Shown: positions 36,924 to 46,101, counted from the stretch's first letter. The stretch: 62,917 nucleotides of DNA from CAZRSW01 sp964602845 (GCA_964602845.1 CAZRSW010000011.1:1-62917); one strand, 5' to 3'. Notes: generated by a model from the sequence alone, not told the origin. Program-made: numbers and translations.

Positions 36924-39922
36924 CAGCTTATTACGTTAATCCGATGTCCCGCGCAATCAAGCTCTATAAGCCTACCCGTCCTAACCTGACTAGCTATGAT
37001 TTCGCCACAGCCTATCGCGGCAGGAATTCCCATTTCTGCCGAACGTATTGACATATGGGATGCTATCCCGCCATATTCCGTGATTAACCCAGAAATGCCC
37101 TTGCCAAAAATCCAATCATACCCAGGGTCTGCACCCTGAATGAATACTATGCGTCCCTCTACATTACGATTAGCCCCTTGATAAGTAACCTCCGAAACTT
37201 CTGAGACCACTCTTTTTTGTGTAATATAATTTGGGGTAGAAGGTACCAACTCAAATGAATAGACGTCATCCCGCGATCGTATAACAGGCGGCAGCTTTAA
37301 TGATTGGTGCACCTGATGTCTCTTTCGATTCAAAGTTGCTATCCTTTTCAACTCCGACCGACTTGTACTAGACGGGTTAACAGCAGATACATTCAATATC
37401 TGTTCCAACGGTATATAGGACATATCATCTCTAGAAAGGTCCAAAAGTTCTCCAAATTCCACTAACATAGTGAGTACAGCATTGATATTTTTTGTAAATT
37501 CAAATTTAAGTTTTTCTCGTGCAGGGATAGTCTTGGACACAAACAATATAAAATCATCAACATTAAACGAGAACCCTGATTCACTTATCAATGAAGCTAT
37601 TTGTCTTTCATATTTTCCAAGGAACGTTCGAAATTCGTGAGAGCTTTTTAGTGAATAATCACGACGATTCTCTTGTGACTGTGTAGAGATGTAAGTTGCT
37701 GCATCTTCCATATAATTCGAAGAGGTGATTTCATATGTACCTGGTCTTAGATGACCATATTTTTCTAGAAAATGCTCTTTTGAAATAACTTCATCATCAA
37801 CCTTTTGAAGATCTTCCCCAATACCACTCGCAACAGTAGGTAACATTGACATCATCAAGTCGTAATCATGGGGCTCAATAACATTGCGACTCTTCAGAGA
37901 ATCCAAAAACACAGAGGCGATAAATGAATATCTAGCCATTACGGCAAAAGGTACAGTGCCATATGTCATACAATCCCTGAGAAGAAAACGTACGGTGTGT
38001 GCAATTGAAGTGAACGAAGAAGAATTCACAGCAGTTAAAGCAGCCTGTCTTCTAGAATTCATCAATTCTATCTTTGCCCACTGATCTGTCATATTGCTAA
38101 GAGCGTCTGATACACACCTATCAGTATGACTGCGTAAACATCCTTGTAATCGCCCTACATCATCAAAATCAAATCCACCATCCATCAACCTTTTTCTTGT
38201 GTCATCAAAGTTGAAATCTGCGCAAGTTACTGCGATTTCAAATTCAACTTTATCTTGCAACTCTGGTTGTTTGAAAAGCTTATTCAAATAGTAATCTACA
38301 AGCCTTGTCCTCAAATTTTCTTCCACATCAGCTGGTATAAAAGAGTTAAAGCTAACCCTACAATCTATGTAGGTATGCCCTGCTAAGGAAACCAGTAATG
38401 GGAAAGGACTTACATCAGTATAACCACACAACACCCTCGCCTTCGACCATGACTCATCTGTTATCAGATATCTGTATATAGAAGCTGATAACGGACGGGG
38501 GCAAACTCCAATCATCTCTGCTGGATTCCAATCTGGCATATTTGCCAAAACGTTTCTCTTCCCAGGCAGAATAAAGTGAGATTTCAAAAAACCCCCGGCA
38601 TTCTCCCAAACTTGATCAAGTTCAGCATGGAAATCCTCATCAATTGACATTGGAGACCCACCCATAGAAGTCAATGGCCTAATCTGAAATATATAGAATT
38701 TGCCGGCACCGTCTATACTAAACTCGATATCTAGCGAATCGTGACCGGACAGATCTTCTATCTCCTTAATCGCCTCTATTAGTGCACAAATATTAGGGTC
38801 TGAAATTTTCCCATTACCACCAGGTTTGACCACTATTTGTGTCTTGAGATTACTCCCACTCCCTGAAGTAACTGTATCAGTGTACTTTGTTACATCATCG
38901 TAATTTACAATCCAATATGGTGACCCGGTTTCGGGATCTCTCGTGAGCACGACCCCACTTAAAGTAACATCCTCAATTTGTTGTTGGACAAAAACGGCAT
39001 CCTCTGAATTGAAAGGTCGATCTTTGCTAAAGCTCTGTATAACAGAATTAACAGCCCTATTAAGCGCTGAAGCGTTCGTCGATTCTACCCCCAACACACT
39101 CCTGAATTTACCGGCCATTGATTGATCCCAACGATCCTCACTGGTAGCGCTACTACGCACAACCAGTTTCCCAGTTCTGAATTTATCCGCCACATTTTGA
39201 GATATCCCTATCGGATCTCTCTGCCATTCCCCGACGGTAAAACCTATTTGCTCCAAGATACAGGACCTTTTTACAATAGGCCTGAGGCGTTCTAATGTCT
39301 CAGACTTTGTGCCAAAAACAAAATTTGACACCTCTCTATGATGAGTAATTCTCGCGCTATGATCACCGGCATCTACCTTTTTGTAGGGCATGTCAAGATT
39401 ACTCAATAATTCAAGTAGCGTTGAATTAGATTCCGACGGCGTACACTCTATTTGGCGACCCAGTAATTCAGCCGCTTTAGCAGAAAGTTTTACTATACCA
39501 GCCCATTCAGGTTCTTCGTGTTCCGTTTTGCCAACGTCTTTAGCAGAATTAATGCCAACAACTATGTCATCTACCTCATCAATTAACCTACTCATGAATT
39601 GCAATCTGACCAATATGTCAGACCTAATTATCAAACACGAGTCACTTAATTCTCTAGTAGCTATTTTGAGCGCACCAACATCATTAGATGAGAACCAGTC
39701 ACGGTTGAAATAAAATCTTAGCCCAGAATATTCGTTTACAACTTTCTCAATGTGGTATCCGCCTATGAAAATCACGTCGGTTATGCCTACTCTGTTTAGC
39801 ATCGATATGGTCCAATCAAGTACCGTCTTTCCTTGTCCATCATGTAGTAATGCAATAGGATAACTCTTACTGCTATCCAATCTCTGAATCCCTCTGTCAG
39901 ACCCCAAAATTATTGCTTTCAT
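36923..39922 (-). CDS. PEP-synthase-like L-glutamine kinase fused to an N-terminal nucleotidyltransferase-like domain (Cj1418-like)
   Basis: 999 residues. Residues 1 to about 200 resemble a nucleotidyltransferase (MKAIILGSDRGIQRL, TVLDWTISMLNRVGITDVIF, CLIIRSDI), but the G-x-G-x-R loop is degenerate. Residues about 215-425 are the ATP-grasp-like PEP/pyruvate-binding domain, with KLVVRSSATSEDRWDQSMAG, VVLTRDPETGSPY and FYIFQIRPLT. A long helical linker follows. The C-terminus is the swivelling phosphohistidine domain, GISGLITEYGGIASHMSIRS (His about residue 956). C. jejuni Cj1418 has the PEP-synthase-type domains and phosphorylates the amide nitrogen of glutamine. The same reaction is inferred here from the adjacent Cj1416- and Cj1417-like genes. 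Confidence 0.82.
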   Translation of the reverse strand: MKAIILGSDRGIQRLDSSKSYPIALLHDGQGKTVLDWTISMLNRVGITDVIFIGGYHIEKVVNEYSGLRFYFNRDWFSSNDVGALKIATRELSDSCLIIRSDILVRLQFMSRLIDEVDDIVVGINSAKDVGKTEHEEPEWAGIVKLSAKAAELLGRQIECTPSESNSTLLELLSNLDMPYKKVDAGDHSARITHHREVSNFVFGTKSETLERLRPIVKRSCILEQIGFTVGEWQRDPIGISQNVADKFRTGKLVVRSSATSEDRWDQSMAGKFRSVLGVESTNASALNRAVNSVIQSFSKDRPFNSEDAVFVQQQIEDVTLSGVVLTRDPETGSPYWIVNYDDVTKYTDTVTSGSGSNLKTQIVVKPGGNGKISDPNICALIEAIKEIEDLSGHDSLDIEFSIDGAGKFYIFQIRPLTSMGGSPMSIDEDFHAELDQVWENAGGFLKSHFILPGKRNVLANMPDWNPAEMIGVCPRPLSASIYRYLITDESWSKARVLCGYTDVSPFPLLVSLAGHTYIDCRVSFNSFIPADVEENLRTRLVDYYLNKLFKQPELQDKVEFEIAVTCADFNFDDTRKRLMDGGFDFDDVGRLQGCLRSHTDRCVSDALSNMTDQWAKIELMNSRRQAALTAVNSSSFTSIAHTVRFLLRDCMTYGTVPFAVMARYSFIASVFLDSLKSRNVIEPHDYDLMMSMLPTVASGIGEDLQKVDDEVISKEHFLEKYGHLRPGTYEITSSNYMEDAATYISTQSQENRRDYSLKSSHEFRTFLGKYERQIASLISESGFSFNVDDFILFVSKTIPAREKLKFEFTKNINAVLTMLVEFGELLDLSRDDMSYIPLEQILNVSAVNPSSTSRSELKRIATLNRKRHQVHQSLKLPPVIRSRDDVYSFELVPSTPNYITQKRVVSEVSEVTYQGANRNVEGRIVFIQGADPGYDWIFGKGISGLITEYGGIASHMSIRSAEMGIPAAIGCGEIIASQVRTGRLIELDCAGHRINVIS

Positions 39923-40021
39923 AACCTTAATGTTTAGTAAAGATTTGATAAAACCCTAAGTGGACCAAAATCCTCAATTTATGAGCCATATTAAAGCAAA
40001 AACATGTCCAACATAAATTAC

Positions 40022-40846
40022 TCATACCGATTTTTCTTCAGGTGCCCTGACAGTATTTGCATGTCGGCTAGTCCTATGAACGCTCAATAGCCTGTTAGCC
40101 AACTCAAACTGACTGATAATTTTCAGAATTCCATCTACCACCATGATCAATACTACTACTCCGAAAACGTATTCCCTCAGACCATCTATCGTCGCTAGTA
40201 TCAAAGCAATCAAAATGGAGTCGAAAAGAACATCACTAGGTAGCTGCGGAATAATCGCTTTGGAATCAAGATCTTTTATCTGGGCTAACCATTCAACACT
40301 CTTAAGAGTATCCGCCCTGTACCACTCTCTATGAAAACTGAACCTAGCTCGGATATATTCAGCAAACAACCAGAAAAATCCTGTCGATAGACCTCCACAC
40401 AACAGAAATATCTTATCGGTACTCAAATATAGGGACATACCATAGAAAATCGGCATTATAGATATGACCAAAGCATCAACCGCCCCATCAAGAAATTTGC
40501 CAAAATAAGTGGCCTTGTCATTCGCCCTGGCAATATTGCCGTCGACAGCATCAAGGACAACAGCAAACTGGTATATGAGACTTCCAACGAGCCACCATAT
40601 CCACGTACCAGGTAGCAACAATAACAAACCCAGCAGGGAAAATATCAAGCCAAGCACTGTTACCAAATTCGGTGTCAGGCCAAGCATTAGAAAAAATGGT
40701 GTAATAAGAAATGACACCGGCCTTATCCAGTATCGCCATAAAAACCCTGTTTGACTGGTATGATCAAAATTGTCTTTAGCTCTGTTGTAAGTACGCGAAT
40801 AATTTACGTAAAATAGCCTAAACATTTCAATCAACTCATCACACAA
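40022..40846 (-). CDS. CDP-alcohol phosphatidyltransferase family membrane enzyme
   Basis: 274 residues with about six hydrophobic segments. The complete CDP-alcohol phosphotransferase motif D-x2-DG-x2-AR-x8-G-x3-D-x3-D is present, with D99, D102, G103, R107, G116, D120 and D124 all in place. Family members transfer a phospho-alcohol from a CDP carrier to a second alcohol in the membrane. It lies just upstream of the predicted CDP-amidate genes, so it might use a CDP-linked product of that pathway (inference). Ordinary phospholipid synthesis is the alternative. Confidence 0.88.
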   Translation of the reverse strand: MCDELIEMFRLFYVNYSRTYNRAKDNFDHTSQTGFLWRYWIRPVSFLITPFFLMLGLTPNLVTVLGLIFSLLGLLLLLPGTWIWWLVGSLIYQFAVVLDAVDGNIARANDKATYFGKFLDGAVDALVISIMPIFYGMSLYLSTDKIFLLCGGLSTGFFWLFAEYIRARFSFHREWYRADTLKSVEWLAQIKDLDSKAIIPQLPSDVLFDSILIALILATIDGLREYVFGVVVLIMVVDGILKIISQFELANRLLSVHRTSRHANTVRAPEEKSV

Positions 40847-40966
40847 TCAATAGCTATCTTTGTCATAGATAACAACCACCTATAAGGGTACAACGAGGTC
40901 AATAGAAATTAACTGTAAGCCTAGGGAACAGGCAACTTCCAAAACCCCAATAAATTGACATTGCAG

Positions 40967-42118
40967 TTAGGTTCCAGATCCTGCAAAATAACTCTCCAGA
41001 ACGCTTTCCCTCACCGTATCCAAAGTACAACAATGTATACCACCACTTATCAAATACGAATGTCGGAACTTTGTCGGTACGACCGTAAAACCATACTGTT
41101 CCAAAGTCTTGATAAGGTTGATTTGACGATCGTCTACTATCACTGTATTGGGATCAAGAGACAAGAAATTCATGCCAATCCATTTGGACGATATTGATCC
41201 AAGATTACTCTCAATGCCCATACTTAGGAGCTCATTATAGATTGGCAATCTCACCTTATGGTGGAACTCTTGAGTAGCCTCTGGAATAGGTTCAATATCA
41301 TGAAAATATATCTTTTCCCATTCATCAAAAATAGCCGGGCAGTTGCTAGTATCTACCCGATCTCCGTTCAACAAAACTAATCCTGGCCGAAGACATAAGA
41401 CTGTAGAATCAATATGGCTCGACTTGTAAATCTTATCGGTGGTATGGACTTTATATTCTTCCCCTAAAATATGCTGCAGCCATCTTGCTCCTAGATAATT
41501 GCCAGATCGAGACACAAGATAAAGTAGGTCAGTACCCATACGAACAGTATTAGCAGCCTCAAATAAGATTTCATCTTCCATAAGCTTCACATATTTTTGG
41601 CCATCGTCATATTGATCTCGACCATCCTCCATATATGAGGTCATGTGTTCAGAACTAAATCGTGGTTTAGGACTCGATACCCAACGAAATCCATTTTCTT
41701 TCATATATTCATAAAATATGTCATACAATCCGATAGGTTCAAAGAAACGGTGTTGCTCCTGCGATGGTGATTCTATGACCATGTCACCAACAACCAAATG
41801 TAAATCCCTCATGTTATATATATGCTCCGCTGCTCCAGCTATAAATGGAGTCTGGAATTCGACCCCCACAGAGTCTAAATTAGGGCGGTGCACCTTCACA
41901 TTGAAATCCTCGAATATCTTGTTCAAACCTTCAAGATCTTCAGACACCTCATCGGATAACCATTTCGGGTAGGCCTGAGCGCTAAGATCTTTGGCCTTAT
42001 TCAATACATTTTCAGTCGGGATTTTATTGGACAAAAACCTAAGCGACGCTGGCCCCTCGGCTCTTCCAAGTATCACCTCCTTCAAAGTATCCCATTCATT
42101 ATGACTATTTATTTTCAT
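40967..42118 (-). CDS. Glycine amidinotransferase-family protein
   Basis: 383 residues. The catalytic triad of arginine:glycine amidinotransferases can be placed: Asp197 in RMGTDLLYLVSRSGNYLG, His235 in KSSHIDSTVLCLRPGLVLLN, and Cys363 in SGGIHCCTLDT. The N-terminus (WDTLKEVILGRAEGP) also follows the family. These enzymes move an amidino group from arginine to an amine, as for creatine or streptomycin inosamine precursors. In this locus an amino sugar, or an amine of the decorating group, is the likely acceptor (inference). A deiminase activity is a lesser possibility. Confidence 0.85.
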   Translation of the reverse strand: MKINSHNEWDTLKEVILGRAEGPASLRFLSNKIPTENVLNKAKDLSAQAYPKWLSDEVSEDLEGLNKIFEDFNVKVHRPNLDSVGVEFQTPFIAGAAEHIYNMRDLHLVVGDMVIESPSQEQHRFFEPIGLYDIFYEYMKENGFRWVSSPKPRFSSEHMTSYMEDGRDQYDDGQKYVKLMEDEILFEAANTVRMGTDLLYLVSRSGNYLGARWLQHILGEEYKVHTTDKIYKSSHIDSTVLCLRPGLVLLNGDRVDTSNCPAIFDEWEKIYFHDIEPIPEATQEFHHKVRLPIYNELLSMGIESNLGSISSKWIGMNFLSLDPNTVIVDDRQINLIKTLEQYGFTVVPTKFRHSYLISGGIHCCTLDTVRESVLESYFAGSGT

Positions 42119-42125
42119 TATCGCT

Positions 42126-43073
42126 CTACATTCCTCCTTTTTGGGATCCAGACGTTATCATCTGCAAAATGTTTGCATGATCCTCTCTATTAAGTTCCAA
42201 ATTATTGGACTCGTAATCTGAGGACTGCGGTGTAAAACAATTATTGGCGCGAAACCCACAAATGATCCCCAATTTCCGTAGTATCTCAAGAGTCTCATGA
42301 TTGTAAGAATCCGCCGGATGTGCCATGGCTAACACTTCAGACTCACATACTTTTTGGATGTGGTGAAGATTTCTACGATATTCATTCCATTGATCTTGGT
42401 AGGGCAGTGTAGCGATCACCATAGGATGGGAGTAGGAATGCAGTCCAATGACATGTCCGAGATGACGTAGTTCCAACAGATTCTCATTGGTCATCCACAT
42501 ATGCCGACCTAAATCTTCTTCTTCGATCCCATAATCCTGAATGATTTGATCCATGAAGCCCTCAAAGGACTTCGGCGTTAAAACCTGATCTCTAATTATT
42601 CGGAATTTTGCGTCTTCAGTGGAGTAAAACGGTGCTGCTGAAATTACTTTGTTCAAACTCCGCTCATTGATCAATGTCAAAGCTTTATTTGAAAAAGGCG
42701 ATTTATCCACTTTTTCGAAAAACAATTCATAAAATTCGTTTATCTCATCGAAATAGGAACACCGGAAACGCCGATACATCTCGAATTTTGATCGAAAACC
42801 CTCAAACACACTGGAATAAATGAACCAGAATGCTTGGATCCCATACTCCTCCATAACTGGTAGAGCAACTTCAAACTGGCACAATAAAGAGTCATCGAAC
42901 GTGAGGCATATATCCTCATTTTTCAGCTGATGTGAACTTAATCGACCCAACCATTCATAAGGCGTTATAATTCTTTCCGGGCCAATATATTCAATGATCT
43001 GCCTAAACTCCGCCGCCGAAATAGATCCTTGACCACGCAAATGGCGTCCACCATCATGAAGATGGTGAAACAT
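42126..43073 (-). CDS. Polysaccharide deacetylase (NodB-like, CE4)
   Basis: 315 residues with the NodB homology core. ICLTFDDSLLCQFEVALPVM is motif 1, with the Asp pair but Ser in place of the usual Gly after it. HVIGLHSYSHPMVIATL is motif 2, with the His-x3-His metal ligands. The start MFHHLHDGGRH resembles the 'YH.v' strand of the family. A large insertion lies between the motifs (about residues 95-200). It probably removes an N- or O-acetyl from a sugar; no signal peptide is seen, so it acts in the cytoplasm. It follows the LegB-like gene by about 95 bp. Confidence 0.8.
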   Translation of the reverse strand: MFHHLHDGGRHLRGQGSISAAEFRQIIEYIGPERIITPYEWLGRLSSHQLKNEDICLTFDDSLLCQFEVALPVMEEYGIQAFWFIYSSVFEGFRSKFEMYRRFRCSYFDEINEFYELFFEKVDKSPFSNKALTLINERSLNKVISAAPFYSTEDAKFRIIRDQVLTPKSFEGFMDQIIQDYGIEEEDLGRHMWMTNENLLELRHLGHVIGLHSYSHPMVIATLPYQDQWNEYRRNLHHIQKVCESEVLAMAHPADSYNHETLEILRKLGIICGFRANNCFTPQSSDYESNNLELNREDHANILQMITSGSQKGGM

Positions 43074-43167
43074 TACCCCATGGGGACCGGATACCTGATA
43101 TTTCAGAACGTTGTGATCTCCCTCATAGCTAGATACCTATCACGCAGCAATGTCGTGTTGTTATGGC

Positions 43168-44154
43168 TCAAACTATGTATCCCTGTGTGCTGTAATGATG
43201 TAGATTTGACTTCATCCAAGATATCGTTTTAGAAACACCATTTTCAATGGACACTTTGGGTAGCCATGCTAGTAACTTGCCAGCTTCCTCAGAATTCGAT
43301 ATCAACCTATCTACTTCGCTGCTATTTGGCCTTATACGTTGGTTATCCCGTTTCACTGTGGAGTCAGAATTCGTCAACTTTATACAAATATTCACTAACT
43401 CTTCCACGGAATAATCCATCCCTGTGCCAAGTTGAATGGTCTTACCTTCCACTCCATTGGCATTAAATGCCTTAACGAACCCATCTACGGTATCAGACAC
43501 ATATGTCATATCGCGGCGAGGCCACAAAGATCCCAATTTTATCTCTTTTTGATTGTTTAAAATCTGGGTTAAGACTGTAGGCAATATAGCCTTGTTAGAT
43601 TGTCTGGGTCCATATGTGTTGAAGGGTCTCAATATCACAGCCGGCAATTCATAACTGTAAAAAAAACTCTCTGCCAACTTGTCAGCCGCTATCTTAGATG
43701 CCGCGTATGGCGATTGAGCCTTAAGAGGATGGTTAGAAAATATTGGGACAGATTTCGGTGATCCATACACCTCACTACTGGACGTTTGTATAAATCTTTG
43801 GCAGCCGTACCTTACAGCAGCTTCCAGCATATTTAAAGTGCCGAAAACGTTAGTGTCTATAAAGGAACGCGGCGATTGAAACGAATACGGAACAGAAATC
43901 AAGGCAGCGAGATGTGCTATGTAATCACATCCTTTAACAAAAGCTTCCGCCGATCTGGCATCCCTTATATCACCGGTGACTATCTCAACAGCTTCTGCGG
44001 TTCTTGGTTCCATGTCCTTTAACCAGCCTATGGAATCTGAGGAATTATACAACGCTGTCGCCCTCACTTCCCAACCATCTTTAACCAACCGTTCTACGAG
44101 ATGGCTACCTATAAATCCATCAGCTCCTGTCACCAGGACTTTCTTATTATTCAC
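43168..44154 (-). CDS. legB: LegB-like 4,6-dehydratase (SDR)
   Basis: 328-residue extended SDR. VLVTGADGFIGSHLVERLV is the NAD site. ATALYNSSDSIGWLKDME is the insertion typical of LegB-type dehydratases. HLAALISVPYSFQSPRSFID and SSSEVYGSPKSVPI follow, with YAASK as the catalytic Tyr/Lys pair. LegB makes the 4-keto-6-deoxy GlcNAc nucleotide (GDP- or UDP-linked) with retained configuration, the entry to legionaminic acid. Its start overlaps the stop of the CMP-nonulosonate synthetase gene by 4 bp. No LegC aminotransferase is adjacent. Confidence 0.88.
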   Translation of the reverse strand: MNNKKVLVTGADGFIGSHLVERLVKDGWEVRATALYNSSDSIGWLKDMEPRTAEAVEIVTGDIRDARSAEAFVKGCDYIAHLAALISVPYSFQSPRSFIDTNVFGTLNMLEAAVRYGCQRFIQTSSSEVYGSPKSVPIFSNHPLKAQSPYAASKIAADKLAESFFYSYELPAVILRPFNTYGPRQSNKAILPTVLTQILNNQKEIKLGSLWPRRDMTYVSDTVDGFVKAFNANGVEGKTIQLGTGMDYSVEELVNICIKLTNSDSTVKRDNQRIRPNSSEVDRLISNSEEAGKLLAWLPKVSIENGVSKTISWMKSNLHHYSTQGYIV

Positions 44155-44912
44155 TCGTTGTCACTAAGATGTTCACTGTAAACAGAGTTAATTTTTCCCT
44201 GTAGCATTAGTTCTATTATTTCCATGTTGAATAAATCATCAGCTTCAATAGCTCGTTGCCTTGGAACAATGTACCCCCCCCACTTACCTGTATGCAGATG
44301 CGACACCTTATCCATACTTGACCTACGATATGCAAATACCGAACCACTAACTCCGTAGGACTTAGGTGCATCCTGGCGTCTGATTACACCATGTGCAGTT
44401 TCCTTGCTTAAACTGATCTGTTCTTTCTTTTCAGGATCGTTATCAATAAACTCCACCATGGTGTAATAGGGATTCAACTCCGGAATATACACCGTCACCG
44501 CAGCGTCGAATTCTCGATTTCCGTGCAACAGTTTTATAACCCCGCCGATATCTTCTGGCTGACGTTGGGGGACCGTCACATCCAAATCTACTACGACATC
44601 GGGAAAGAACCCATCATTATTTTCTACATACCGAGTGGCATGGAGTATGGCATCTATCTTAGGAGACACATCCGTGCTATATTCTGCTGGTCTATTAAAC
44701 GGCACATCTACCCCCAAACCTCTCACCAAATCTGCAATCTCTTTGCTATCAGTCGTCACAATGAATTGATCTATCGAACTGCAACGAATGGCACAATCAA
44801 TCGTATACTCAATTAGTGGACGACCGTTGATACGGTAAACATTCTTACCCTTAATCCCCTTAGATCCTCCTCTTGCGCAAATTGTCGCCAGAACTTTAGG
44901 ATCTTTATACAT
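44151..44912 (-). CDS. neuA: CMP-nonulosonate (sialic/legionaminic acid) cytidylyltransferase
   Basis: 253 residues. The CMP-Neu5Ac synthetase signature ICARGGSKGIKGKNVYRING is followed by RPLIEYTIDCAIRCSSIDQF, DVVVDLDVTVPQRQPEDIGG and YGVSGSVFAYRR. The enzyme activates a nonulosonic acid with CTP for transfer. It is equivalent to NeuA, or to LegF (PtmB) in C. jejuni; the substrate cannot be told from sequence alone. It follows the NeuC-like gene by 4 bp and overlaps legB by 4 bp. It is the only such synthetase in the window. Confidence 0.9.
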   Translation of the reverse strand: MYKDPKVLATICARGGSKGIKGKNVYRINGRPLIEYTIDCAIRCSSIDQFIVTTDSKEIADLVRGLGVDVPFNRPAEYSTDVSPKIDAILHATRYVENNDGFFPDVVVDLDVTVPQRQPEDIGGVIKLLHGNREFDAAVTVYIPELNPYYTMVEFIDNDPEKKEQISLSKETAHGVIRRQDAPKSYGVSGSVFAYRRSSMDKVSHLHTGKWGGYIVPRQRAIEADDLFNMEIIELMLQGKINSVYSEHLSDNE

Positions 44913-44916
44913 CTTT

Positions 44917-46101
44917 CTAATACGTCATCTTTTTCTGTACAAGTTTCTTATCAAGATCAACAGTTGCCAATACATTCACGATTTTCGATCCAGTATCACC
45001 GTTCCCGTATGGATTATCGCATCCCGCAACTCTAGCCTGGAACTCCGAATCATCCATACAGGCCTCAATAGCATTGATGATCTCATCAGAGTCATAACCT
45101 ACGTCAATAACATTCTCAGCTCTCATCCTCCCCCTTTGCCTACTACCAATGTTGATACAGGGGCATTTGAACGCAGCTGTCTCTTTAATCCCACTAGATG
45201 AATTGCCAATACAGATGTCGCTCACGTTTAATAGACCGTGATATCTATACCGGCCGAGGTTCTCTATCACCCTTATGAAAGGCAGTTTTTTCTTCTCAAA
45301 CAACCTTATTTCTTCGATGATACTCCGACCTCCTGCATCATTATTGGGATAGGTGATTACAGACTGAAACCCCCACCTATTCCCCGCGGCTTCGAGGGCA
45401 GCCAAGGAGGAATTAATCTGCTGTGCGGCCTCAGAAAATTCGGTGGGGACGGCATGTTGTGTAAAAGCCAAGATTGGCAATTCTCTATCCAGATCCAAGA
45501 ATGAATATATCTCCTCGGGAGCAGCAAAGCTACCTTCCCTTATAAGATCTATTGTGGGGTAACCAACATCATGAACTCTCCAGGGCTCCTCGCCCATTGC
45601 TAAAACTCGTTCTTGGGCAGATAAATTTGTGGTGAAATGTATGTGTGCTAACTTCGTCATAGCGTGCCTGACCGAGTCATCTAAAGCACCACCATCCGTG
45701 TAATCTCCCCCTTCCACATGAGCTGTCGGAATCCCCATTTGAGTACCAGCAATCAAAGCAGCAAATCCTTCAAATCTGTCCGCATATACGACTAGGATAT
45801 CTGGCACCATAGATTTTAGAGCCTCGCTGACTCCCATAACACCCGAACCTATTGCGGAAGCAGTTGAATATATATGATCCGTCTCTAGATCAAGTTCAAT
45901 CTCAGTATCGACCACAAAACCATCCTTTCGGATTTCATCCAATGTATCACCAAATTCACCTTTCAAATGGGCTCCGGCGACAATCAACTTGTAGTTCAAT
46001 CTCTCGTCTTTGTCAATTGCTCTTATGATAGGGTACTGAAGCCCATATTCAGCACGATTGCCAGTAAAGACAGCGATTGTCCTCTTGTTATGACCGCTCA
46101 T
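44917..46101 (-). CDS. neuC: NeuC/LegG-like UDP- or GDP-sugar 2-epimerase (hydrolysing)
   Basis: 394 residues of the hydrolysing 2-epimerase family. The N-terminus IAVFTGNRAEYGLQYPIIRA is diagnostic (the T.RAEYG motif). HVEGGDYTDGGALDDSVRHA lies at the nucleotide site and CIGNSSSGIKETAAFKCPCI binds the diphosphate. NeuC makes ManNAc from UDP-GlcNAc; LegG makes the 2,4-diacetamido-6-deoxymannose used for legionaminic acid. The adjacent LegB-like gene favours the latter, but LegC and LegH are not adjacent. It overlaps the SDR gene by 14 bp. Confidence 0.88.
   Translation of the reverse strand: MSGHNKRTIAVFTGNRAEYGLQYPIIRAIDKDERLNYKLIVAGAHLKGEFGDTLDEIRKDGFVVDTEIELDLETDHIYSTASAIGSGVMGVSEALKSMVPDILVVYADRFEGFAALIAGTQMGIPTAHVEGGDYTDGGALDDSVRHAMTKLAHIHFTTNLSAQERVLAMGEEPWRVHDVGYPTIDLIREGSFAAPEEIYSFLDLDRELPILAFTQHAVPTEFSEAAQQINSSLAALEAAGNRWGFQSVITYPNNDAGGRSIIEEIRLFEKKKLPFIRVIENLGRYRYHGLLNVSDICIGNSSSGIKETAAFKCPCINIGSRQRGRMRAENVIDVGYDSDEIINAIEACMDDSEFQARVAGCDNPYGNGDTGSKIVNVLATVDLDKKLVQKKMTY

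Noticed and set aside
36923..39922. Phosphoenolpyruvate synthase or pyruvate phosphate dikinase of central metabolism
   Set aside because: The PEP-binding TIM-barrel domain is not recognisable in the middle region, and the gene lies in a glycan operon with Cj1416/Cj1417-like partners.
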